A DNA stretch of 12,245 nucleotides, taken from the NCBI GenBank assembly GCA_910587865.1, contig CAJUNX010000039.1, forward strand, positions 1-12,245, written 5' to 3'. Position 1 is the stretch's first letter. Each line of letters opens with the position of its first letter. This DNA is from an uncultured Roseburia sp. (GTDB taxonomy: Bacteria; Bacillota; Clostridia; Lachnospirales; Lachnospiraceae). A program made the position numbers and the translations under genes. The notes under the pieces were generated by a model, which searched no databases, was not told the origin of the DNA, and saw nothing but the letters and a program-made list of their open reading frames with translations. Below are positions 1 through 5,435 of the stretch, in pieces.

Positions 1-1
1 A

Positions 2-358
2 CAAACAATCGATCTGAAAAAGTATTATGGCAGTGAGCCAAACATTACCCGCGCCTTAGATGGCGTCAGCCTCTCTGTGGAACAGGGTGAGTTTGTGGCG
101 ATCGTCGGAACGTCCGGCAGTGGTAAATCCACCCTGCTTAACATGATGGGCGGGCTGGATACGCCCACGTCCGGCAACGTTATTGTCCGTGGGGATGAGC
201 TGGCCAAAAAGAATGACGAGGAGCTGGGGCTTTTAAAGCGTACCGGTATGGAGTTTAACCAGACTATTGTCATGATTACCCATAATAACGAGATTGCCCA
301 GCTTGCTGACCGGATCATAAGGATTGAGGACGGCAGGATTGTGGAGAAATTGCCGTAG
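2..358 (+). pseudogene. ABC exporter ATPase (MacB/LolD-like), 5'-partial, internally deleted
   Basis: The reading frame is open from base 2, so the gene begins before the window. It encodes the ATPase of an FtsX-type exporter, which would power the permease that follows. The Walker A motif GTSGSGKST is intact (107-133), and the C-terminal switch histidine is present in ITHNNEIA (His codon 281-283), followed by the usual ADRIIRIEDGRI ending. Between them the protein jumps from RGDELAKKNDEE to LGLLKRTG (junction near 221-229). The Q-loop, the LSGGQ signature, Walker B with its catalytic Glu, and the D-loop are all missing. Relatives are about 220-250 residues, so roughly 100-120 residues are gone, in frame and without a stop. 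Lacking signature and Walker B, the product should not hydrolyse ATP. The stop lies 23 bases before the permease ATG, which supports one operon. The family assignment is firm; non-function is an inference. Confidence 0.85.
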
Positions 359-381
359 ACGGCAATTAGGAGGTGGCAGAT

Positions 382-2754
382 ATGACATGGCCTTTTGAGA
401 ATGACACCGGCGCTGTTATTAAAAAATTAGCGTCTGCTCAATTAAAGAAAGAGCGTTTGAAGAAAATTTTTACGGTTACTGCAATTTCATTGGCAACATT
501 TTTGATGGCATCCGTATTGCTCCTGGTTTCTGGGATTATTACAGTGAACCAAAAGGGAGGCAATCACATAACGGGGTCTTATCATGCGCTTATTTCCGGC
601 ATAGAAAAAGAACAATACCAGAAATTGAGTGATGATGTGCGGGTGGATCTATGCGGATTCACAGCGTCCATTGGCAGCGTGAAATCCGGAAATGACCGCC
701 TTAATATTTCGTATTGCAACAATGATGCACTTACATTAAATGGGCTGTCTGTTTCTGAGGGGAAAATGCCGGAGAAAGCGAATGAGATCCTGATTGAACA
801 GGAATATTTAATCCGGCAGAAGATAAATGCTAAAATTGGAGATACCATCCGGCTGCCAGCCCCAAACAACGGCGAGGAAACATCCTTTCTTATAACAGGA
901 TACTTAAAAACAGGGGCGAAAGGCACTGACCGTTCCCTATATGCGGCTATGGTTTCCGAAGAATACTTCCTGGAAATGGATGGATGGGATCACTTTTCAC
1001 CGGCAGTCATGCTCCGTGTAAATTTAGATGCGGGCTCTGGGGATGTAAAAAACCTAATATCACAGATAGCGGCTGATGCAGGCTGTAAAGCGGCTCCTTC
1101 TTATAATGAAGCGTATCTGAACCTTAGCCAGCCTTCGGCATGGATGGTTCTGGCGGCTGTTGCCGGGCTGGTTGTTATCGTGATCGCCGGTATTTTGGTA
1201 ATATACAACATTTTTTATATTTCCATCATCAACTCCATTAAAGAATATGGACAGCTCCGCACAATCGGTATGACAGCAAAACAGATTCAAAGGCTCGTTC
1301 TCAGGGAGGGGACTTTGCTGATGCTGCCTGCAATTCCGATTGGACTGATTGCGGGAATTGCAGTGGCTTATCTTTTCATTCCACATGGATTTGGGTTATG
1401 GAATGTGCTATGGATATGCCCGGTTGTCGTTGCGTTAACCTATGCCACTGTGCGCCTGTCCATCAAAAAGCCTGCTAAGATAGCCGCGGCCGTTTCACCC
1501 ATAGAGGCTTCCCGCTATGAACAAAATAAGGGGCCGAAAGGTAAACATAGGCAGCACAGGCTAACGCCAGGGTCTTTGGCAGTCAGCCAGGTTTTGCGTT
1601 ATAAGAAAAAGAATATACTGACAGCCGCCTCCCTTGTCCTGACTGGCGTCCTGCTGTTAGGCTTATCCTCTGTCCTTTCTTCGATCAATGCAGAAGATAT
1701 GTCTTTATCCGGATTTGCAAGAGGACAGTTCGTTTTAAAGATCTCGAATCAGGAGCTGATGGAAAATCCTTTGGAGATTTTGCAGGGATCAAGCCCTTTT
1801 ACGGAGGAAGTGGAAAAAGAACTCTCGCAATTATCAGGTGTGCAAAAGATCATGAACGATCAGCATCTCCCGGTTTCCTATGATCTGCAGGCCCTGGAAT
1901 CAGATGCTGAAATTGTAGGATTTGAGAAAGCAGATATGGATTTGCTGCAAAGCTGTCTCTTAAATGGAACAATATCAGATTATGAGCAAATGGCACTTAA
2001 GAATCAGATGGTGATTGGCAGGCCGGGTGACTTTGAGAAGTATTTTGGTATTCATCCGGAAGTCGGCTCGTCTGTAACGCTGAAGATTTTTGATGGGCAG
2101 CATACGGAGAACCTGGAATTTGAGATTGCGGCAGTTCTTGACGAAAGTAAGATTGGAAATAATGGCGATAAAATAGATATGCTGTTATTGCCGGTTGATT
2201 CCATGCAAAAAATCGCACACAGCAATCTGACATATCAGTATGTGATTCGTGTAGAGGATTCTTTGGAACAGCAGGCAGAAAATGAAATAGACCAGATGGT
2301 ATCCGATCACCCGCGGCTGAGTGTGGATTCCCTTTCTGCTGCCATTGCACAGAATGAAAACTTCCTGCAGGGAACACGGTTAGCCCTTGCAATAGCCATT
2401 GTCCTAATTGGTTGTTTTTCCGTGATGAATCTGTTAAATACCATTTTGACGGGAATGATCGTAAGGCGCAGGGAATTTTCTCTCATGCGTTCCGTGGGAA
2501 TGTCCCAAAAACAATTATCCGTGATGGTCCATAAAGAGGGACTGATCGTAGTCGGCATGGGACTTGTATTATCTGTGATCATTGGCGGAGGGATTGGATA
2601 TGTTCTTTGCTCATTTTTGAAAAACAGCCTGATGAGCTATTTGAATTATCAATTTCCATTGGGTATTACAATCTTGAATTGTGCGGTTATTATTTTATGT
2701 AGTGTGCTGATTACAACAGGAGCCTTAAAGCAGCAAAGCAAAAACAATCCCTGA
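382..2754 (+). CDS. FtsX-family ABC transporter permease (MacB/YtrF-like), 790 aa
   Basis: This is the membrane subunit of an exporter of the MacB/FtsX type, which works by transmembrane mechanotransmission rather than as a classical channel. ATG 382 is preferred because AGGAGG (368-373) sits 8 bases upstream; the GTG at 373 overlaps that site. The protein has two FtsX units. An N-terminal helix (about residues 28-55) is followed by an extracellular domain of about 200 residues, then three helices (about 253-280, 308-335 and 340-360). A second unit begins with a helix at about 412-435, followed by another extracellular domain and three C-terminal helices near 667-695, 713-740 and 752-780. The cytoplasmic motif IGMTAKQIQRLVLREG recurs in the second half as VGMSQKQLSVMVHKEG, as expected for paired FtsX domains. 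No frameshift or stop is seen. Its ATPase partner is deleted, so it is either stranded or served by an ATPase elsewhere. Substrate unknown; related systems handle peptides or lipoproteins. Confidence 0.88.
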   Translation: MTWPFENDTGAVIKKLASAQLKKERLKKIFTVTAISLATFLMASVLLLVSGIITVNQKGGNHITGSYHALISGIEKEQYQKLSDDVRVDLCGFTASIGSVKSGNDRLNISYCNNDALTLNGLSVSEGKMPEKANEILIEQEYLIRQKINAKIGDTIRLPAPNNGEETSFLITGYLKTGAKGTDRSLYAAMVSEEYFLEMDGWDHFSPAVMLRVNLDAGSGDVKNLISQIAADAGCKAAPSYNEAYLNLSQPSAWMVLAAVAGLVVIVIAGILVIYNIFYISIINSIKEYGQLRTIGMTAKQIQRLVLREGTLLMLPAIPIGLIAGIAVAYLFIPHGFGLWNVLWICPVVVALTYATVRLSIKKPAKIAAAVSPIEASRYEQNKGPKGKHRQHRLTPGSLAVSQVLRYKKKNILTAASLVLTGVLLLGLSSVLSSINAEDMSLSGFARGQFVLKISNQELMENPLEILQGSSPFTEEVEKELSQLSGVQKIMNDQHLPVSYDLQALESDAEIVGFEKADMDLLQSCLLNGTISDYEQMALKNQMVIGRPGDFEKYFGIHPEVGSSVTLKIFDGQHTENLEFEIAAVLDESKIGNNGDKIDMLLLPVDSMQKIAHSNLTYQYVIRVEDSLEQQAENEIDQMVSDHPRLSVDSLSAAIAQNENFLQGTRLALAIAIVLIGCFSVMNLLNTILTGMIVRRREFSLMRSVGMSQKQLSVMVHKEGLIVVGMGLVLSVIIGGGIGYVLCSFLKNSLMSYLNYQFPLGITILNCAVIILCSVLITTGALKQQSKNNP

Positions 2755-2779
2755 CAGGAGACTGCATTTGTCCTCCATG

Positions 2780-2801
2780 TGCTGCGGATCATTCCGCAGC
2801 A
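2780..2801. repeat. Perfect 9-bp hairpin after the permease gene
   Basis: TGCTGCGGA (2780-2788), loop TCAT, TCCGCAGCA (2793-2801). It lies 26 bases after the permease stop. No T-tract follows, so it is not a standard intrinsic terminator. It could protect the 3' end of the exporter mRNA or act as a weak termination or processing site; that role is an inference. Confidence 0.5.
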
Positions 2802-2958
2802 TCTAGAAAGCAGTACACAGCAAATGGATGAAGACGTTACTTTCTACAGCCGAAAAAAGAAAAAGGAAGCGTCTGTAAGGGCTGTGCAAAGCGGCTGCAG
2901 AGAAGTCGCGGGGCAGCTGCAGAGACGCTGCCTGACCATATCAAATGGAAGGAGAAAT

Positions 2959-3552
2959 ATGCTTATGGCAATGCAGATTCATGGAAATTATGATCATTCC
3001 GGCACCGACTATGCAGAGCGGGTAAAGGAAAAACAGGCTGCAGAGAGGGCAGAAAAGGCAAAGGAAGAAGAGAAAGCTGCTGAGGAAAAAAACGCTGGTA
3101 AGTTGTCCGAACCACGGGATGAATACATCAGCAGTGAAAAATCGGGGCAAAAGCCTGCGGGACTGTACCGGATAGGTCAGGACGAGAACGGCAGCCGGAA
3201 AATCTTTTTTGATGACCCGAAAGCCGGCCATGCAAAGAAACAGGAGGACCGTTCCGGGAAACGTGAAGATGGCAAAGCACCGAAGGCAGGCGGAGGCAGT
3301 CAGAGAAAGCCGGCGGAGAAATGTGTTACAAATACGGATAAGGCTGACAGAGAGATCGAGAGGCTGAAAGAGAAAAAGCAGCAGCTGGAACAGCAGATCC
3401 GGTCGGCTTTTGGAGATGAAAAGAAAATCCGGGAGCTGGAGAAAAAGCTGGTGCAGGTAGAAAACGAGTTAAGCCAGAAGGACAATGATACATACAGGAG
3501 GCAGAATGCTTCTGTATCAGAAGAAGCCGGAATGAGGATACAGATACCGTAA
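2959..3552 (+). CDS. Charged coiled-coil protein of unknown function, probable 3' frameshift
   Basis: The frame is open from 2779, but ATG 2959 (or 2965) is the likely start because GGAAGGAG lies just upstream (2947-2954) and the earlier residues look non-protein-like. The product (about 197 aa) begins MLMAMQIHGNYDHSGTDYAE and continues into a Lys/Glu/Ala-rich helical stretch. A conserved-looking middle follows (GLYRIGQDENGSRKIFFDDP), then a Gly/Lys-rich linker and a strong coiled coil (REIERLKEKKQQLEQQIRSA onward to about 3480). There is no signal peptide or membrane segment. I associate this type with uncharacterised Lachnospiraceae proteins; function unknown. In the -1 frame, bases 3537-3629 encode DTDTVSISERGKAALDKKPD and end at TAA 3627-3629, which reads like the genuine C-terminus, so a lost base near 3505-3537 is suspected. 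No promoter was recognised in the 204 bases before the start. Confidence 0.6.
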   Translation: MLMAMQIHGNYDHSGTDYAERVKEKQAAERAEKAKEEEKAAEEKNAGKLSEPRDEYISSEKSGQKPAGLYRIGQDENGSRKIFFDDPKAGHAKKQEDRSGKREDGKAPKAGGGSQRKPAEKCVTNTDKADREIERLKEKKQQLEQQIRSAFGDEKKIRELEKKLVQVENELSQKDNDTYRRQNASVSEEAGMRIQIP

Positions 3553-3622
3553 GCATCAGTGAAAGAGGAAAGGCCGCATTGGACAAGAAGCCGGATTCGG
3601 CTCAGACTGGTGCAGAATTACA

Positions 3623-3970
3623 TTGTTAAGCAGCGTTTTGTATCTTTGTAACGGCGTATATGAAGACCCAGGCGGTAACTGGCACGAATTAGACAGGGCT
3701 ATCATTCTCCTGATCGGGATAGCGGCATTTGAGTTATGCACGAATCTGCCTGTTAAGCCTCTGGCTCTCAGATATTTGATTGCATATATTCCCTCTCAGA
3801 TGTTGGCGTTCGCCTATGTCTGGTTTTGCGGACTGCGGGAACCTTTGGCGAAAACGGCGTACAGGGATATCTGGATTAACTTTACGAGCCTTTTTGTTCT
3901 GTTATGTATCATCAATACTGTCATTTATGTTTTTAAGAAAAAGAGAGGGCAGAAAGGAGAAAGGCAATGA
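3623..3970 (+). CDS. Small three-helix membrane protein (DUF6608-like), N-terminally truncated
   Basis: The visible protein contains LYLCNGVYEDPGGNWHELDR followed by three hydrophobic segments (about residues 26-43, 51-71 and 83-105) and a basic tail. The NWHELDRAI stretch and the overall pattern resemble a small membrane family of Clostridia that I tentatively associate with DUF6608; I cannot confirm the label. Family members normally start with an extra helix before the VLYL stretch. Here the frame runs back only to a TGA at 3560-3562 and the upstream residues look unrelated, so the N-terminus seems lost. The only in-frame start is TTG 3623, which overlaps the TAA (3627-3629) ending the suspected tail of the previous gene and has no good ribosome binding site. 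It may survive by coupled re-initiation or be a remnant. Function unknown. Confidence 0.5.
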   Translation: MLSSVLYLCNGVYEDPGGNWHELDRAIILLIGIAAFELCTNLPVKPLALRYLIAYIPSQMLAFAYVWFCGLREPLAKTAYRDIWINFTSLFVLLCIINTVIYVFKKKRGQKGERQ

Positions 3971-4173
3971 GTAAATATAACACATTATGGGAATATGTGC
4001 AGAAAAGCGGAAAGGAATCATTTCAGCTGACCTTTGAGGAGATTCAGGAGATTATGGGGATACCGATTGACCACTCTTTCCTGAAATACAAAAAGGCATT
4101 GGCGGACTATGGTTATCAGGTCGGGAAAATATCTATGAAAGAGCAGACAGTATGCTTTCATAAGGTCGACTGA
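3967..4173 (+). CDS. Small conserved soluble protein, 68 aa, unknown function
   Basis: ATG 3967 overlaps the preceding TGA as ATGA, and AAAGGAG (3954-3960) lies 6 bases upstream, so the start is well supported and translation is probably coupled. The protein starts MSKYNTLWEYVQKSGKESF and has LTFEEIQEIMGIPIDHSFL followed by KYKKALADYGYQVGKISMKE. The order, a short helix, then LTFEEIxxIMG, then a Tyr/Lys-rich helix and a C-terminal strand, resembles a family of small, often stand-alone proteins in Bacillota that may be DUF7662-related. The EEIQEIMG portion looks like a small helical or winged-helix-type fold, but no DNA-binding role can be shown. It appears intact, unlike its upstream neighbours. 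Confidence 0.7.
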   Translation: MSKYNTLWEYVQKSGKESFQLTFEEIQEIMGIPIDHSFLKYKKALADYGYQVGKISMKEQTVCFHKVD

Positions 4174-4186
4174 TAATTTCCATGTT

Positions 4187-4235
4187 GTCAGACCGGCTTT
4201 CCGGTCATAAAAAATAAGCCGGCCGGTCATCTGAC
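4187..4235. repeat. Inverted repeat between convergent genes
   Basis: GTCAGACCGGC (4187-4197) pairs with GCCGGTC (4222-4228) and CTGAC (4231-4235), leaving a 2-base AT bulge. A nested hairpin, GACCGG/CCGGTC (4191-4196, 4201-4206) with loop CTTT, and a CCGGCTT/AAGCCGG pairing (4193-4199, 4216-4222) compete with it. It lies between the 68-aa gene and the convergent alarmone synthetase, whose stop codon (4227-4229) is inside the right arm. It may end transcription in either direction, but no T-tract follows it properly on either strand, so a terminator call is tentative. Confidence 0.45.
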
Positions 4236-4940
4236 GGCTGTATCCCCGCCCGCCTGTTCGATCGCGTCCCGGATCTCCTGCATCTTTGCGTCGAGCCCGG
4301 CGCTCTGTCTGGCGCATTCGCTTAAGCGCTCCGCCGTCTTTTCCACGATCTCTGCCGGGAGATCCTTTTTGTAGCGCAGCTGGTGCTCTAAGTTTGCCCA
4401 AAATTCCATCGCGATCGTGCGCAGCTGCACCTCGGCCTTCATGAGGCGCTTTTCGTTCTGGAGGAAGATGGGGACCTCGACGATCAGATGCAGGCTGCGG
4501 TATCCGTTCGGTTTCGGATTTTTAATATAGTCCTTTCGCTCGATCAGTGTGATGTCGTCCTGCTGTAAGAGACAGTCCGCGAGCATGTAGATATCGTCGA
4601 CGAAAGAGCAGACGATGCGGATGCCCGCGATGTCGGACAGGTTCTTCTCGATCGCCTCTAAGGTGAACGGCAGATTCTTCCGCAGCATTTTCTGGTGAAT
4701 GCTCTCCGGCGATTTTAATCTGCTCTGGATGGTGTCAATGGGGTTATGGTCATGCACCAGGGAAAACCGCTCGTTTAAAACACGAAACTTTGTCTCGACC
4801 TCCATGATTGCGCACCGGTAACAGGACATCAGATCCTTCGTGGAAGTAAGGATCTGCTGGAGCGCCTGAAGGGAATCGTTGTCTGCAAATTCTGCCAGTC
4901 TGTGATAAAGCAGCCTGGAAGCTTCCTTTGTATCTGTCAT
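4227..4940 (-). CDS. relP: Small alarmone synthetase (GTP pyrophosphokinase, RelP/YwaC-like)
   Basis: This cytoplasmic enzyme transfers pyrophosphate from ATP to the 3' position of GDP or GTP, making (p)ppGpp. At 237 aa it consists of a short helical N-terminus and one RelA/SpoT synthetase domain, with no HD hydrolase or TGS/ACT domains. Visible motifs are SRLKSPESI (residues 73-81), DIAGIRI (103-109, with the Asp expected to bind metal), NGYRSLH (145-151, with the Tyr expected to stack on the guanine), EVQLRT (170-175, with the expected catalytic Glu) and EFWANLEHQL (179-188). The NPIDTIQSR stretch and the long N-terminus resemble YwaC/RelP more than RelQ. The start is ATG at 4940-4938 with AAAGGAA just upstream. 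It is transcribed alone, towards the left block. Control of such enzymes is usually transcriptional; here the promoter and a structured leader are visible. The synthetase function is firm; the RelP subtype is moderately sure. Confidence 0.9.
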   Translation of the reverse strand: MTDTKEASRLLYHRLAEFADNDSLQALQQILTSTKDLMSCYRCAIMEVETKFRVLNERFSLVHDHNPIDTIQSRLKSPESIHQKMLRKNLPFTLEAIEKNLSDIAGIRIVCSFVDDIYMLADCLLQQDDITLIERKDYIKNPKPNGYRSLHLIVEVPIFLQNEKRLMKAEVQLRTIAMEFWANLEHQLRYKKDLPAEIVEKTAERLSECARQSAGLDAKMQEIRDAIEQAGGDTAVR

Positions 4941-4958
4941 ATCAGGTTCCTTTCACGG

Positions 4959-5012
4959 TAAAAATAAGCGTGCGGCCGGTATCTGCCGTCCGCAGGATGC
5001 GTGCGGCATCCT
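4959..5012 (-). promoter_or_regulatory. Structured 5' leader of the alarmone synthetase gene
   Basis: Read on the minus strand, the leader can form AGGATGC/GCATCCT (5012-5006 with 5000-4994, 5-base loop) right after the predicted transcription start. It could instead form CCGCA/TGCGG (5006-5002 with 4994-4990), or GCGG/CCGC (4993-4990 with 4975-4972) followed by TTATTTTTA (4967-4959). These pairings share bases and exclude each other, as in attenuators. On the plus strand the first hairpin is followed by TTTTGTCTGTTTTT and could instead stop antisense transcription. No known riboswitch was recognised. Confidence 0.3.
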
Positions 5013-5025
5013 TTTGTCTGTTTTT

Positions 5026-5034
5026 ATTATACCA
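5026..5034 (-). promoter_or_regulatory. Extended -10 promoter of the alarmone synthetase gene
   Basis: The minus strand reads TGGTATAAT, a perfect -10 hexamer (plus-strand ATTATA 5026-5031) with the TGn extension. The -35 position, 17 bases further up, is poor (TGGTAA), as is common for extended -10 promoters. The transcription start would be near 5019, giving a leader of about 80 nt before ATG 4940. Confidence 0.7.
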
Positions 5035-5076
5035 CAAAAATGCTGTGCTTACCACGGTTAACATCCGATCTTTTTG

Positions 5077-5105
5077 TTGAATTTTCTGTCTGTTTCCGAT
5101 ATACT
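5077..5105 (+). promoter_or_regulatory. Sigma-A type promoter of the small protein/regulator operon
   Basis: TTGAAT (5077-5082), a 17-base spacer and TATACT (5100-5105). The start would fall near 5112, leaving a leader of about 19 nt before ATG 5131. It is back to back with the synthetase promoter; their -10 elements are about 65 bases apart. Confidence 0.75.
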
Positions 5106-5130
5106 GAACGTACGAAACGGGGGGACTGAT

Positions 5131-5418
5131 ATGGACTGGATGAAGGTACTTTTTAACACCGACCACACGATGTCGCTGCCGGCGATCATCGGGATTGCCG
5201 TACTCGGGATCGGGGTGAGCCTCTGGATACAGTGGTATAAAAATACGTACGGCGGACAGGGCGGCAGTATTTCCGGGAAAGGAAACGGCGCAGGCAGCGC
5301 GTCGAAAGCCGGAGGAGGAAGCGGCAAAAACGCCGGGAAGGGCAGCGCGTCAAAAGCCGGCGGAAACGGTACGACACACGCCAGGCGCAATCCGACGAAG
5401 AAGAAAAAGCGCAGATAA
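5131..5418 (+). CDS. Small membrane-anchored Gly/Ser/Lys-rich protein, 95 aa
   Basis: ATG 5131 is chosen because a G-rich binding site (GGGGGGA, 5119-5125) precedes it and a good promoter lies just upstream. The product starts MDWMKVLFNTDHTMSLPAII and has one hydrophobic helix (about residues 16-35, ending SLWIQWYKNTY). The rest is a low-complexity, strongly basic tail of about 58 residues. The tail contains a 16-residue duplication, with GSASKAGG at residues 55 and 71, and ends RRNPTKKKKRR. The basic tail predicts an outside-N, inside-C anchor with the tail in the cytoplasm, where it could touch nucleic acid, ribosomes or acidic lipids. That is an inference, and I do not recognise the family. 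The regulator gene starts 17 bases after its stop, so the two are almost certainly co-transcribed. It might instead be a translocase accessory or simply a small orphan. Confidence 0.75.
   Translation: MDWMKVLFNTDHTMSLPAIIGIAVLGIGVSLWIQWYKNTYGGQGGSISGKGNGAGSASKAGGGSGKNAGKGSASKAGGNGTTHARRNPTKKKKRR
5293..5364 (+). repeat. Imperfect 48-bp period duplication within the small membrane protein gene
   Basis: GGCAGCGCGTC plus an AAAGCCGG core occurs at 5293 and again at 5341, encoding GSASKAGG twice with a 16-codon period. The copies differ at third positions (TCG/TCA), so the duplication is not brand new. Confidence 0.7.
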
Positions 5419-5435
5419 AAGGCGGAGGCGGCAGT

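Noticed and set aside
2780..2801. Intrinsic terminator of the exporter operon
   Set aside because: The stem is perfect, but TCTAGAAAG follows instead of a T-tract.
2779..2958. Upstream extension of the coiled-coil gene to a GTG at 2779
   Set aside because: The GTG lies in a hairpin, has no binding site, and the extra 60 residues look like translated spacer; GGAAGGAG before 2959 marks a better start.
3505..3540. Programmed -1 frameshift in the coiled-coil gene
   Set aside because: No slippery X XXY YYZ heptamer with a following stem is visible, so a simple indel is more likely.
4942..5166. Minus-strand ORF upstream of the alarmone synthetase
   Set aside because: It spans both divergent promoters, has no binding site, and its translation is not protein-like.
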